The position numbers and the translations under genes were made by a program. A stretch of DNA of 64,000 nt, taken from the NCBI GenBank assembly GCA_009823505.1, contig VZQC01000263.1:1133201-1197200 (forward strand). The letters are read 5' to 3'. Source of the DNA: Rhizomys pruinosus (lineage: Eukaryota; Chordata; Mammalia; Rodentia; Spalacidae). Below are positions 43,071-55,547 of this stretch, one piece after another (position 1 is the first letter of the stretch; each line of letters begins with the position of its first letter). The notes below the pieces were generated by a model. It was given only the letters and a program-made list of their open reading frames with translations. It searched no databases and was not told the origin of the DNA.

Positions 43071-43441
43071 CTCCAGCATAATGAACCAAATTTGCTGTGG
43101 AAGTTGCCTTCATAGAGATGATATTCTTTTTATAGAATTACTTCAAATAATGCTAAAATAGCAATGAACTGTGCTTTAGGTCTAAGCATATAGGACCAAG
43201 TATGGCCTTTCTCCTTTCCCAGCTAGAAAACCCACAATTTTCTAGGACTCCCCCTAAGAAACCCAATTTATAGTAAAAGAAATGCCTTAACCCCTTTATG
43301 CAACCCTTATGACCCATGGCTTTGCCTCATCAGACAGCAAGCTACCCAAAGCACCCCAGGAGCCACCCCATGCTCTCGCTTACCAGAAGGCAAGGGGAAG
43401 GAGGATACTTAGTAATCATTAGCCATCAAAATCTTGCATAT

Positions 43442-43585
43442 GGAGCCAGGGAGATCACTCTGCAGGCTTGCCATCAAGCTTGGCCACCAGAGTTTGATCC
43501 CTAGAACCTACTGCTGAAAGTTGTCCTCTGATCTCCTCATGCAAGCACACCCACACACATACACATGCACACACAAAGTAAACAG
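43442..43585 (+). mobile_element. B3-like SINE
   Basis: 'gagccagggagatcactctg', 'agtttgatccctagaacc', CA-rich end. Confidence 0.68.
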
Positions 43586-43587
43586 AT

Positions 43588-43745
43588 TTGGTTCCCAGCA
43601 CCCACATGGCAGCTAACAACCACCTATAACTTCAGTTCCAGGGTAATTCAATGCCCTCTTCTGACCTTTGTAGGCATTACATGACAGGGGAACACTTACA
43701 GACATGCAAGCAATAACTCATACACATAAAATAAAAATAATAAGT
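43588..43745 (+). mobile_element. B2 SINE, head missing
   Basis: Starts inside the B2 at 'ttggttcccagcacccacat'; A/T tail present. Confidence 0.88.
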
Positions 43746-44002
43746 AAAAAATTTTAATCTCCCAGGCAATGAGCTTATAGGGAGAGTTGGATGTGGAACC
43801 CCTCTATTGAGTAGGATGTTTACAGAGTCGAGTGAGAAAAAGAAAGGTGGGAAGGGATCAGAGTGTCTGGCTATTCCACAGAGGAGTTGTTGCCGATTTA
43901 AGGGACAGCAAAGACTGACAGCTTGCCTTGAAATACCTACTGGGCTGCTGTGTGTGTGCTACTCTTTCCCTGAGCATCTTCTTATTGGCCTCCATGCTTA
44001 AA

Positions 44003-44252
44003 TGCCTTCTTTTTTATTATTATTTTGTTTATTTATGTGTATGAATGTTCTGTCTGCATGTAGGCTTGTGCACCCATGTCGGTGCAATGCCGCGGAGGTC
44101 AGAAGAGGGTGTCGGATTCCCCTGGAACTGGAGTTCTCCTGGAATTGGTGTTACAGACGGTTCTCAGCCGCCATGTGGGTGCTGGGGATTGAACCCGGGT
44201 CCTCTGCAAGAGCGGTTGGCGCTCTTAACTGCTAGGCCATCTCTCCAGCCCC
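44003..44252 (-). mobile_element. B2 SINE, with internal duplication
   Basis: Antisense B2 with CpG-rich head 'gagcggttggcgctctta'. Flanks 'ttaaatgccttctt' and 'ttaaatcccttctt' look like a diverged target duplication. Confidence 0.95.
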
Positions 44253-44506
44253 CTTAAATCCCTTCTTAATAAAAACGACAATTCTGCTCCACATTGGCTC
44301 ATCCTAAAATTCTTTTCTGTGATGAAGTCAAGCATTCCAGCTTCACTTAAGTAGAAATTTCAGGAAAGAACTCCTCAGATGCTGCAAGTTTCAGGATGCA
44401 GCTACATCTCTTAGACCCTGACTCACTCATTACTGATAGCAGCAGTATTAGAAAATGGAATTCAGGAAGAAAAAAGGTCTCTGGTCAAGTCTATAAAACT
44501 GTGCAA

Positions 44507-44620
44507 AGCCAGGCATAGTGGTGCACACCTATAATCCCAGCGTGCAGAAGGATTGCTGTAGGTTTGAAGTCAGCCTGGTCTACAGTAGGTACCAGGCCAG
44601 CCAGGATTATAAATTGAGAT
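44507..44620 (+). mobile_element. B1 SINE, diverged
   Basis: 'ccaggcatagtggtgcacac' to 'gagatcccatctcaa'. Confidence 0.85.
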
Positions 44621-44624
44621 CCCA

Positions 44625-44780
44625 TCTCAATTCTTTTTGTGCTTTTGAGACAGGCCTCCCTTTAGCCCTAGATGGCCTGGGCTTGCTGTGGAGACAGGCT
44701 GGCCTCGACCTCACAGAGCTCCACCTGCCTCTGCCTCCTGAGTGCTGGGATTAAAGGTGTGTACCACTACACCTGGCCTT
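44625..44780 (-). mobile_element. B1 SINE, inverted to its neighbour
   Basis: 'cttttgagacaggcctccc' to 'accactacacctggcc'. Tail-to-tail with the preceding B1. Confidence 0.9.
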
Positions 44781-44830
44781 AAATATGTTTTTAATCATCC
44801 TTAGTAGAGTCAATCTTTAAAATTTCATTG

Positions 44831-44975
44831 CATTGGGCATGGTAGTGCATGCCTTTAATCCCAGCATGCAGGAGGCAGAGGCAGGTGGATCTCTATGAGT
44901 TCAAGGCAAGCCTGGTCTACATAGTGAGCTCCAGGCCAGCTGGGACTAAAGGGAGACCCTGTCTCAAAAAGAAAA
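44831..44975 (+). mobile_element. B1 SINE
   Basis: 'gggcatggtagtgcatgcct' to 'gaccctgtctcaaaaag'. Third B1 in about 470 bp. Confidence 0.93.
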
Positions 44976-45066
44976 AATATTCATTGAACTTGATGTCACC
45001 TGTGGCAAGCCAGGGATGTTTCCCTTTTTTGCTATTGATCACTAGAGTGAATTAGAACTGGATAGA

Positions 45067-45280
45067 GGGCTGGAGAGATGGCTCAGCAGTTAAGAGCACT
45101 GGCTGTTCTTGAAGACCTGGGTTCAAATCCTAATACCTACATGGTGACTAACAACTGTCTATAACTCTAGTTCCAGGGGATCGGACACCCTCTTCTATCC
45201 TCCATGGCCATTGTGACATGGGTATACTTACATACAGGCATAACACTCATACACATAAAATAAGAATAAATAAAAATTTT
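45067..45280 (+). mobile_element. B2 SINE, diverged
   Basis: 'gggctggagagatggctcag'; A/T tail near 45,255. Confidence 0.93.
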
Positions 45281-45513
45281 TTTGAAGAAATGGTTAGAAA
45301 ATAGCCATCCAGAGGTGACACTGAAACATCTTGCCCTCAGGCCATGGGAATGCGGCTTCCCTGGAAGACACGGCACCTAGGGAGAATGAATTAGGGACAC
45401 TGGTGGCCAATGTAGGAAGGACAGGCAGGTTGGTGCCTGTCTAGGGAATTCTCAAACTCAGACTACATGGCAAAGTGTACTAAGAATTTGGGTAAATTTC
45501 TACCCAAAGTAAA

Positions 45514-45759
45514 TTCTTTTTTTTTTAATTTTATTTATTTTCTATGTGTATGAATGTACTGTCTGCATGCAGGCTTGTGCACCCTTGTTGTGCAATGCGG
45601 TGGAGGTCAGAAGAGGGTGTCAGATTCCTCTGGAAGTGGAGTTCTCCTGGAATTGGAGTTACAGACAGTTTTCAGCCGCCATGTGGTTGCTGGGAATCGA
45701 ACCCGGGTCCTCTACAAGAGCAGTTGGCGCTCTTAACCACTAGGCTATCTCTCCAGCCC
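45514..45759 (-). mobile_element. B2 SINE, with internal duplication
   Basis: Antisense B2; 'gtaaattctt' before and 'gtgaattctt' after look like a target duplication. Confidence 0.95.
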
Positions 45760-45927
45760 CACCACAAGTGAATTCTTGCTAAAGCAACAGTTCTCCTTGT
45801 AGAGCAGACACCACACAGCTCTGGATGAAAGTATTAAAACCTGAATTTACACAGAAATGATAAAAGAATAAAATATACATTTCAACAGTGACTAAGGGAA
45901 CCGCTTGGCAGCTGTGTGGTTTTGGTG

Positions 45928-45990
45928 CTAGAGATCAAGCTAGTCCTGGCAAATGCTGCCCAAGTCCTCTACCCTGAGCCAGCCCCTAAA
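45928..45990 (-). mobile_element. ID-like SINE fragment
   Basis: 'tggtgctagagatcaagcta' to 'gagccagcccc'. Confidence 0.6.
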
Positions 45991-45999
45991 CAATCGAAT

Positions 46000-47110
46000 T
46001 AGAATAGTAACCCATGGGTGCTGCTTGAGAAACACGAAGACGTGGAGAAGACAGAATTTATCCAGCTGAGCACTGCAAAGATCATCACATCCTGTTGGTG
46101 TCTCTGACTTCTCCAGCACGTGTTAGAGCAGCGTAAATATATACATTCTCCCCAAACCTTCTAAACAAGCATGCTAATGTTTCCAAAGCACTTAGTTACT
46201 GATATTGTCATAAGCTATCAACAATAACTTATACATTTTCAGTATATAAAAATCTTGGATAGAAGCCCCCACACACCAGTGAGATTTACTCTCATGAGGG
46301 AAAAAAAATCCAAAAAATAAAAAATTAAATAAGAACATTAAAAAATCCCCAGGGGAGGAGAGCCTGGAGCTTCCCTGTCAACAGCACTCTCTCGGTTGTA
46401 TTTGACCAGGGTAGCCTGTCTTTCATTGTCCCTTACACCCCACTACTGGCCGTGAAGACCCAGGCTTTCCTTGGATTCTAGCTGAGCTGAGGGTTCTGCA
46501 GGAGCCACTATGTCAACCCTGCCTGCCTTTATTATATCACTTCTCAGTAACAAAATACAGCTGTGTGTAGGAAAGACCTGGTGGAGTTAAGCTGGCGAAT
46601 GGTCTTCTAATGTAACAACACTGAAAGTATGGAAGACAATTGCAAAGTCTGGAGAAAAACGAAGATTCCAAAGGATTTAGCCCTCGGATCACCCTGAAGG
46701 CATCTGTTGTCTGCCTCAGTGTAAGGACAAATAATCAAACCTGCAAGCATGAGCTGTTTCAGGATTTGAGCAGAAGTTTTACTTAAGCAGAGGCAGAAAT
46801 ACAATCAGAAGAGAAACTGAAGAGGCAGTCTTCCAAGAATTGGCAAATCAACTTATATATTTTAATATTACATATTTTAAGTTACAATAAAGCTTTGGAG
46901 ATTTGTATGTATCATTACTAATTCTCTGCCTGAGTCTATTTTTCCACTTATTTAACCAAATATTCAACACACGCAAAGGCCCCTGAGCATACAGCATGGT
47001 TCCCCAACAGCCACAGTTTCCTCTTGTCTCTAAGGAGGTTTACTTCATCAGCTGCTACACATGACCACTCAGACCCACCACCTTCCTGCCTCTGGCTCCT
47101 GCTCTAGGGG
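46000..47110 (+). other. No feature seen
   Basis: Unique A/T-rich sequence. Confidence 0.5.
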
Positions 47111-47116
47111 TCAGTG

Positions 47117-47165
47117 TTAGTTACTTTTCTTGTTGCTGTGACCAAATACCTGAACAGTTTGGGCA
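47117..47165 (+). mobile_element. Family A-like repeat end
   Basis: 'gttagttacttttcttgttgc' then 'gaccaaatacctgaacag' resembles the end of family A/B repeats. The rest (to about 47,560) is unassigned. Confidence 0.4.
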
Positions 47166-47169
47166 CAGG

Positions 47170-47800
47170 GATCCGAGTGCGTTGGATGGGTTGGGCCCTG
47201 GTGTCTGGGGGTCTTGCTGGAATTGTGTTTGGCTAAGCCCAGTGGTCTCGACTCGCTCTGTGACTCCCTTGTGGCTGGTCTGTCTGAACCCTCCTTCCTC
47301 CCGGGCATGCAGAGACCAAGTGCCTAACAGAGTCCTTTCCAAACACACACTTGCTTATCTCAAAGTCTTAAAGAATGTTGAAACGTGTTGGGCGAAGCCA
47401 GCCGGGAGTACTTCCAGGCAGAGCAGCTGTCTTCGTGCAGGGATTTATGGCTTTCTCTGGGTGTTCTGCCAGGAGAAGGGGGATAAAGCCAGCATGAAGG
47501 GTACTCGAGCCAGTTTCCCACCAGCTTATAAAAGCAGGAACAAGTTTCCATAATTACCGCTTAAGGATTTTTTTAAAGGTAAGGTTACAAAATTCTATCA
47601 ATACCTTTTCATGATTAATGAAAACACAACCTCATTTTTTCTTTTCTATCCCCCCCTTTTCGACGTGTGAATGAATTACTGAATTTTCTAACATGAACTT
47701 GGTCTTACAATCTCAAGGGAAATACAGATTGGTCTTATATATTATTCTTTTACTATGCGGCATGATATGGCTTGCTAATATTCTGTGTAGAAATTTCCTT
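47170..47800 (+). other. No gene seen
   Basis: A 123-codon frame at 47,182-47,553 has no domain, splice or start-context support. Confidence 0.45.
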
Positions 47801-47804
47801 TTAA

Positions 47805-47920
47805 TTTTTTTTTTTGAGATAGGGTCTTACTGTGTAATGACCCTGGCCTTGAACTCTCAATCTTCCTACCTGAGCTCCTGAATGCTGGGATTAGAACTCT
47901 GTGCCCTACTAATGGCTTTC
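47805..47920 (-). mobile_element. Degenerate B1-like SINE
   Basis: 'tttttgagatagggtcttac', 'aatgctgggattagaactc'. Confidence 0.65.
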
Positions 47921-48917
47921 TCTTTAAGTTTTTACTCAATTAATTTAAATAATTATTTTGTTAAAGTAATTAATGTTTAATAAATCATATTCCTTTTAGA
48001 ATGTGCAGTTAATGACAACTGTATGCACTCATCAAACTACTACCAGAGCTCAGGAGAATGCTCTGGCTATCCACTGGTTTCTGGTGGTCCCTTTTGAGTT
48101 AGTCCCTCTGCCCAGCCCCTCAGTGTGAACATGATCCATTGATGCACACCCATCTGAATTTTTTGTATTAAATCCACTGCATTTCGCGTTTCCCTTTCAG
48201 CTAATTTATGTAGCTCCAGGTTTAGGCTATTGTCAATGAAGACATTGAGCATTCATACACATGTACTCATGTGGACAAAGCTTTACACTGCTCTTGGATA
48301 TAATTGAAGGGAGCGAGTGACTAGTCCCATGCTAAATGCATTTAACTATACAGGAAACTCATAAACGACTTTTCAAAATGGTGGAACCCTGGCTGGGTTT
48401 CTAATTGTCCCACCCCCTCATAGATCCCTGCAGTAGCCTGTTGTTCAGTTGTGGCCATGTCTGGGTTTGCAGTAGCATCTCATGGTAGTTTAAACTTCCT
48501 GGTGAGAAATAGGACTGAGCATTCTAATGCGTTCATTTGATACTTTGACATCTCGTGACTATTCTGGTAACACGGCCCTCAGGTTACTGGGCTCTCTGTC
48601 ATTCTATCATTGATTTGTGAGTGTTTGTGAACTGCGAACATTATTTTCTCTGGTCTGTGGTTTGAGGCTATTTCCTTAATGGCATGCTTCTCAAAGCAAA
48701 AAATATATAAACTTATCAGGGTTCTCTTTTAGGATTTACATGATTTTTTTTCTTCTTTGACACATTAATATTATGAATTAACACTAATTGACTTTAAATG
48801 TTGAAAAAGCTTTGTGTCCAAGGAATAAATCCTACTTTGTCATAATTTATAACTCTTCTTAAGTGCTGCTAAATTCTAAATTGTACTGTTTTTATTTTAT
48901 TTTACTTAAATTTTAAA

Positions 48918-48990
48918 TTTCATTGTTGCGATGCTAGAAATGGAACCCAGAGTCCTGGGCCTGCAAGGAAGTGTTCTGCCACTGAGCCTG
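48918..48990 (-). mobile_element. ID-like SINE
   Basis: 'gcgatgctagaaatggaacc' to 'ctgagcctggccc', inserted in the L1 fragment. Confidence 0.65.
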
Positions 48991-49537
48991 GCCCTTTCCT
49001 GCTCTGAGGTTGTGTTTTGTCAAGGATTTTGCATCTGTATGAATAAAGTCTCTTTAGTTCTGTGGCTTTCTTTTTTTTCTCTATTGTCTTTGTTTGTTTG
49101 GGGTGTTAAGAAAATACTATATTCATAAAATGAGCCAAAAGTGATCCCTTTATTTCTGTTTTCTTGGATGTGAGTCTATACCATCAATAATTATTTAAGC
49201 TTCTGTAGAATTCTCCAATAAAGTTATGTGGGTCTGGAGAATTGTTAGTTGCAGCTTTAGAAGAGCATATGAAATTTCCTTAATCATAGTGAATCTACTC
49301 AAAATATTTGCTTCAAGTTGAGCCAGCTGTGGTAGCCTGTGCTTTGTGCTGAGCTGGTCATATTTCCCGGGGTCTTCCTGGTTTTCCTCACATAACCTTA
49401 ATGTCCGTAGGGTCTGTAATGCTGCAGATTGGTCTAGTTGATCTTTTCAGAGAATCATTTGTTTTTTCTCTTTTGTTTTTCCGTTTTATGTCTTTATTTT
49501 TTTCCTGCACATTCTTTTTTCTTTTCTTTCATTTTTG

Positions 49538-49615
49538 GGGGTTTGGGGGGTGCTGGGGACAAAACCCAGGACCACACAGATGCTAGACAAGTCTTCTACC
49601 ACTGAGCCACATCCA
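49538..49615 (-). mobile_element. ID-like SINE
   Basis: 'ggggtgctggggacaaaacc', 'gctagacaagtcttctacca', 'gagccacatcc'. Confidence 0.7.
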
Positions 49616-49624
49616 AATCTTGCT

Positions 49625-49795
49625 TTATCTATCCTTCCTTCCTTCCTTCCTTCCTTCCTTCCTTCCTTCCTTCCTTCCTTCCCTCCCTCCTTCCCTCCTT
49701 CCTTCCTTCCTTCCTTCCTTCCTTCCTTCCTTCCTTCCTTCCTTCCTTCTTCCTCCTCCTCCTCTTCCTCCTCCTCTGCTTCCTTTTCCTTCTTC
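49625..49795 (+). repeat. TTCC tetranucleotide microsatellite with CCT/CTT tail
   Basis: (TTCC)n for about 125 bp with two (CCCT) interruptions, then TCC/TTC triplets. Frames through it read Ser/Leu/Pro or Lys/Glu/Arg repeats and are not genes. Confidence 0.97.
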
Positions 49796-49800
49796 TTCAC

Positions 49801-49957
49801 TTTTTTTTTTTTTGGTCTTTTCTAGACAGGGTCTCCCTGTAGCTCCAGCTGGCCTGGAACTCACTCTGTAGACCAGGCTGGCCTTGAACTCACAAAGATC
49901 TACCTGCCTCTGCCTCCCGAGCACTAGGATTAAAGGCGTGCACCACCACTTGCCTTC
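49801..49957 (-). mobile_element. B1 SINE
   Basis: 'cagggtctccctgtagctcc' to 'aaaggcgtgcaccaccac'. Confidence 0.95.
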
Positions 49958-50555
49958 TTCTTAACTTCTAATTGTTTGGGTTTGTTTTGATTTTCCTTTT
50001 CTAGGCTCTGGAGATGGAAGCTCATGTGATTGATTTGAGCGTTTCTTTCTCTGTTAAGGTCAGACTTTAGTACTACCCATTTCCCTGTAAGCACTGTATT
50101 GTCTGTGTCCTGCATACTGACATGCTGTTGTCTGTAGCTGTTGATTCCTTCCAAGGCTCCTCTGTGACACTAGACCCCTTAGAAGTGTGCTGTTCTTTTC
50201 TCAAGTGTTTGGGTCCCCACTAGCTTCTCTTTATGATCTCTACCTTGATTCTCTTGTGGTTGGGGACCCCCTCCTCTTTATGACTCTGTTTTTAAGTGCT
50301 GAGGTTTATTTTGTAGCTCAGAATGGTCTCCATATTGGTGTACTATGTGACATGGGCCCTTGAAAGAGTTATTCTGGTATTTTTGAGTGGTTCTGTAAAT
50401 GTTGCTTAGATTCTATGTGTTGGTGATTGTTGCTTATTCCGTGTCCTTGATGATTTCATACCCATTTGATCAGTTTATGAGGAGAACTGTTGAAATCTCC
50501 AGCTATCATCGTGGATCTCTTTTCCTTAGTTCTGTCAAGTTTTAAAATATTTACT

Positions 50556-50747
50556 TATTATTTTTATTTTATGTGTATGAGCGTTTTCCTTGCATGTATG
50601 TAAGTGCACCTATGTTGTGCAATGCCAGTTAAAGAGGTTAGAAGAGGGCATTGGATCCCCTGGAACTGGAGTTGCAGAGTTACTGGAGTTAGCCACCATA
50701 TGGGTAGTGGGAATTGAACCTGGGTTCTCTGCAAGAACAACTAGTTT

Positions 50748-50748
<1 letters not shown>
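50556..50748 (-). mobile_element. B2 SINE, diverged, head lost
   Basis: Antisense B2 up to 'tgggttctctgcaagaacaa', where a TC tract begins. Confidence 0.88.

Positions 50749-50793
<45 letters not shown>
50749..50793 (+). repeat. TC microsatellite
   Basis: Uninterrupted (TC)n of about 22 units joining a B2 remnant to a B1. Confidence 0.96.
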
Positions 50794-50799
<6 letters not shown>

Positions 50800-50802
<3 letters not shown>

Positions 50803-50946
50803 GGTCTTTGAGACAGGGTCTCCCTTTAGTTCCAGCTGGCCTGGAGCTCACTCTGTACACCAGGCTGGCCTTGAACTCACAGACATCCTGCCTGCCTCTG
50901 CCTCCCAAGTGCTGGGATTAAAGGCATGCACCACCATGCCTGGCCA
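50800..50946 (-). mobile_element. B1 SINE
   Basis: 'gacagggtctccctttag' to 'gcaccaccatgcctggcc'. Confidence 0.95.
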
Positions 50947-50949
50947 TTT

Positions 50950-52355
50950 TATTTGTTTTAAACAGGATCTCCTACTGGGCTGGAGCTTGCCGATTCTGCT
51001 AGACTGGCTGGCAAGCTTAGTCTGTTCCTACCTTCCGAGTACTTCAATTACAAGTGCACACTACTCCGCAGTTGGCTAAAACGCAGCTCTGGTCAGAGCT
51101 GCAAATGGCTGGTGAACCCTGACATTATGGTGCAAACATTTCATGGGGCTGAAGTACCATAGTCTGTCTCTAATTTCTTTTGTTTTGGGAAAGGACTCTG
51201 TAGTAATTTGTGGCAGTTTTCAGGTCTCCTGTGAAATGCTGTCTCTGTCTGCTCCAGAATCTTCTCTGTGTAGGAAACTTAATGGCAGCCAGGTCACTGT
51301 TGTCCTTAGCCTGTCACCTTGGGCACAGACCTGCAGTGCCTTTCATGGAGCCCTAGGGGAGAGGGCTCAGAGATCCCCCAGGCTACAACCACACCCCATG
51401 ACCGAGGAGGACTTTGGGGCTGTTGTTTGCTCGTCAGCAGCTTGCATGAGACCTTCATTCTTCCGTTCTACCAATGGGTTGGAGTCTTAGCATATCAAAG
51501 GTTTAATACCAGCTCTGATGTCCTTTTTACCAGAAAGTAAATGCTACATACTTTCCTAATCCTTCCCATCTTATCTACATAGGACTGTATGCACTCATTA
51601 CATTTGATGAAAGAAGTCCTACTGGGTTCAAAGGAACCTTTAGTTATGAAGAAAACATCACTCCTGCATTAGCTATCCCCAATGGCAAGATACATCCAGG
51701 CATAGCAGGATGAGTCCTGTCCCCCCTCCAGAGCAGAAGAGCCCCTTCACTGGAGTTTCTTAAATCCTCAGCACTGTGGACCAGGCCTGGGCCTGCTCTG
51801 GGGTTTGGACACAATGGCCCATACTAATGGAGCAAACGAAAGTAATGTCAAACTAAACTTCAAACCAAGGAGCCTTTCAGGGTGTGATTTGTCCACTAAG
51901 CTTGTGGGATTTCAACTTTCATTGTTTTTCAAAATCACTCATCTTTTCCTGAATTGCTTGTGATACCCTCAACCCTGCCTAGCAGGCCCAATCCCCTCCC
52001 TACACGCTCCTCTGAACACCAGTGTCAAAGTTTTGGAGCCTGGAATGCTGAAACTACATGTATTTTCCATCTGTTGTGTGTAGGAGTCACTGTGAGTACT
52101 GTCTTTTGGAGTATGGGTTACTGCATGTGAGGCCTGCTCTGTGTGCATGCCTGGCACCACTCGGGCCCACACTGCATGTGCCCATCATGACCTGGGCCTC
52201 CCACTGCAGGTACCAGTCTCTACAGAGGTAGCAACCAACCACTTGCAGATAGAGCTCACTGAGTGGGGCCAAGAAACCATCTGGAATCTTTTAAAAATTA
52301 ATTGGTGCATAGTCATTGTATGTAGTGATGGATTCTATAAACACTCTTTCTTTCT
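50950..52355 (+). other. No supported gene
   Basis: Unique-looking sequence with frames at 51,143-51,540 but no splice or domain support. Confidence 0.45.
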
Positions 52356-52359
52356 TTTC

Positions 52360-52552
52360 ATGATATATTTCCTGCGTGTTTGTAAGTGCACCCATGTCGT
52401 ACAATGCCCATGGCAGTTAGAAGAGGGCATTGGATTCCCCTGGAACTGGAGCTATAGATGGTTGTTAACCACCATGCGAGTGATGAAAACCAAATCTGGG
52501 TCCTCTACAAGAGCAGCCAGTGCTCTTAACTGCTGAGCCATCTCTCCAGCCC
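52360..52552 (-). mobile_element. B2 SINE, diverged
   Basis: Antisense B2 'aatctgggtcctctacaaga', head 'catctctccagccc' intact. Confidence 0.9.
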
Positions 52553-52559
52553 TCAACAC

Positions 52560-53170
52560 ATTTAAAAAAAAATTTTTTTTACATTTAGTGTGTGCGTGTG
52601 CACATGCGTGTGTGGAAGTCAGAGGATAACTTGTGGTAATCACGTTTCTTCTTCCACCATGTGTGTCCTAGGATCAAATACAAGCAGTTTTGGCAGCCAT
52701 CTTGTTGGTCCTAATAACAGCATTTCATTCAAGGATACTGTGTGTTCTGAGCACAGTTGCCTGCCTATGCTCTCCCCTTTGACCCATTCCCATTCTCGTT
52801 AGTCCCCTTCCTTCTCCAAGTCACTTCTATTTTCACGTCATATATATCACATATAGCACATACATACATGATTTTATGGATCTATATGAGTCTAAGAACC
52901 ACAGATGACAGAAACCATGAGATATTTGTCTAAGTCTGAGTTACCTCACTTAGCATGGTAATCTCCACCTGATATCCCTTTATCTTATGTAGATGTGAGA
53001 TTTAATCCAACAGATGCTTGAGGGGCCATAGATTGTAGGAAGTTGTCAGGTCCTATCTCTCACCACACTGCTGTTCTAGGAGTGTGGCCTCTGGTGTGGT
53101 GAGAGATAGGACTCAAGAGGGAAGGAGAGGAGAGACAAGGGCCATGGGTCACAGCTTCTGGTGCCTGCGC
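52560..53170 (+). other. No feature seen
   Basis: Short TG-rich stretch near 52,589-52,612, otherwise unassigned. Confidence 0.45.
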
Positions 53171-53174
53171 TGGA

Positions 53175-53573
53175 CAGCTTTAGTGTCGACTTGACACACC
53201 TGGGTTGAGGGAGCCTCAATTGGGGAATTGGCTCCATTGGATTGGCCTGTGGCCACATCTGTGGAGAATTGTCTTGATTGTCAAGCAGTGTGGGAGGGCC
53301 CAGCCCACTATGGGTGGTGCCACCCTGGGCAGGTTGTTGTGTACCGTATAAGAAGGCAGGCTGGGCATGAGCCAGGGGAGCAAGCCAGTGAACAGCATTC
53401 CTCCGTGGCCTGTGCTTCAGCTCCTGCCTCCAGGTTCCTGCCCTGAGTTCCTGCCTTGGGCTCCCTAAGTGATGAACTGTGACCCAGGAGATGTGAGCTG
53501 AATAAACCCTTTCCTCCCCAAGTTGGTGTCGGTCAGAGTGTTTTGTCACAGCAATGGAAGACAAACTAGAACA
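53175..53573 (-). mobile_element. Interspersed repeat family A, complete reverse copy
   Basis: Complement of the 36,442 copy: 'gtcgacttgacacacctggg', 'gccaggggagcaagccagtg', 'aaaccctttcctccccaag' and 'ttttgtcacagcaatggaag'. Confidence 0.68.
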
Positions 53574-53579
53574 GTGCCC

Positions 53580-55230
53580 ATCTCAGGTGTACCCCCACTT
53601 TGGGGAAGAGTACAGGGATCCCCAGAGGGTCCTGGTTCCCTGAAGACTGGCCACCCATGTGTGGTCTTGCTGTGGGCGATGTTCCACAATGGTCTTTGAG
53701 GAGCCCAGCCTTAGGAAGGTTCTGGAATGACTGACTGTTGTGCCTGGTGAGCTGGGTAGGGTTTGAGTGCAGCTCTGAAGTTTTGCTCAGCTTGATTCCC
53801 TGATGGCCTGGATCCTCTCCTCTTCTGGAACAGGTACACTGTCAGGGCTGACAGATGCCATTCACAAGCATGATGTCACCATTCATGACGCCTAAACGGC
53901 AGAGCCTCTCCACCCTTTGCCTTGGTTTTTTGTTTTTTTTTTTTTTCTTCAGTTGTTGATTCTGTTACAGTTTTAAAGCATTGGTTTTACTTCAACTAGA
54001 CCAACTGTGAGCCTCACCCTGAGTGCACTGTCCTGTCTGACAGGGGGTCTCAGTAAGCAGCATCATGCAAGTGCTGAGGACCCACGTGCTTGCACAGCGA
54101 GTAAACTTTTATTGCTGTCCTATGTCCTTCAATGCCCAGTTGACACAGAGGAACATGTCATCGTAGCTGTGACACCTGAGCTGTGTAACTCTGGCCCTGC
54201 TTTGTGTGGAGAGGTCTGGTATATAAATCTCTTCAAAAAGCCTTAAGCTGGGCTTAGTGATTCTTAAGGCTCTTACAGGATCAGTATGCAATTTCAGCCT
54301 TCATTCTCCAGCCAAGGCTGCTCTCAGCCTTACTCTGATGGTCAGTAACTGGATCTCTACAAGTAGGTATTAGCTTTGAGAAACAAAGGTTGCCTTTTTC
54401 CAGTTACACGGTGCTTGCACTGCTATCCAGGAGAAGGCTGGTCTCCTGCGTGCTGATGGGAGTCCCCTCCTCAAGTCTTTTTATTCTAGACCTTTCAACA
54501 GTTCAATCCACCCTGCCATCTATTCAGTGCCCCCAGGCTTAGAACCTGCCACTTGGAAGGTAGATGCCACCCACACTCTGTATATACTTTGCAGTCCAGG
54601 GTGTCAGGATGTTGAGACAGGTGACCTGATGCCCCACCTGAGCTTCCCAATGATGTCTGTGTCACTTTCTGACCCAGCCCTGGGAAGCAAATGCAACAGA
54701 GAAGACCACGTCTCCAAGGAATGGCAGTGAGGGGACTCTGGGTTCAGCACCCTATGTGAGCAAACGGCCCACCTCCTGTCAACATACTGCCTTGTCTCCA
54801 GAGAAGATGGGCATGTTACGGAGGTAGGTGTCACCGGGATCCTACAGCACAGTCACTTGGAAAGCTTCTGGGTTCCTTCTTCTCCTGCCTAGGGGACAGG
54901 CCGTGTCGTTTTCATGACCCGAGGAAGCTGGCCTTGTGCTTAGGAGTGGGGAGGAGACTTCCAGCCAAGCACTGAGGCTAGAAAGGTGCTGCTTGACCAG
55001 CACTCACGGGGTGTTGACCCAGAGAGCACAGGAGACCATGTTTAGCTGGGGGAGGGGGGGTACAGGGTGTGGGAGGGGGGTGGGGGGCAGAGAGCTGAGG
55101 GTTCTGGTGCTGGGCTGCCCTTTACTCAGAGGACAGCTCCAGATTTCATACATCATTAAAATCCCAACTGAGCAAATGACAAAGGGACCTCAAATCAACA
55201 AAGAATACTGAGAAAACAAAGCTAATGCCG
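53580..55230 (+). other. No supported gene
   Basis: Unique-looking sequence with only short frames. Confidence 0.45.
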
Positions 55231-55234
55231 TTGA

Positions 55235-55430
55235 GTCCATTAGAGGGGCCTTAACAGAAACCTTAGACTGGATAATTTAGAAACAATGGAAATTTATTGC
55301 ACACAGTTCTGGAGGAACAAAACCCAACTGAGACATAGCAGATGTGGTGTCTGGCCAGGGCTTTTTCTCATAATGCTGTGTGTCCTCATGTGGTGGATGA
55401 GCAATGGGGCTTCCCTTGTGACCTAATTTC
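55235..55430 (-). mobile_element. MLT1-like MaLR LTR fragment
   Basis: 'gaaatttattgcacacagt', 'tctggaggaac' and 'tgtgtgtcctcatgtggtgg' follow the antisense MLT1-type LTR pattern. Confidence 0.55.
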
Positions 55431-55547
55431 TTTTTTCTTTTTTTAATTGAATTTTGTGATCTTCATACAATATAATTTGACGGTATTTAGACTCCTTTCT
55501 GTCCCCATGCAACCTCTTACTTTGTCCCCACCCAAGTTAATGTATTC

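Larger units (their letters stand above)
48740..50555 (-). mobile_element. Ancient L1 ORF2 fragment, split by SINEs and a microsatellite
   Basis: Antisense L1 in pieces: 48,740-48,915 ('gaataaatcctactttgtc'), about 49,005-49,510 ('gtcaaggattttgcatctgt', 'ttcataaaatgagccaaaa') and about 49,965-50,555 ('tgattctcttgtggttgggg', 'gttgaaatctccagctatca'). The order matches the complement of L1 ORF2 from the reverse transcriptase toward the endonuclease. No open frame remains. Confidence 0.7.

Noticed and set aside
49485..49930. Lys/Glu/Arg- and Pro/Ser-rich frames of about 100 codons
   Set aside because: Translation of a TTCC/CCT microsatellite plus a B1.
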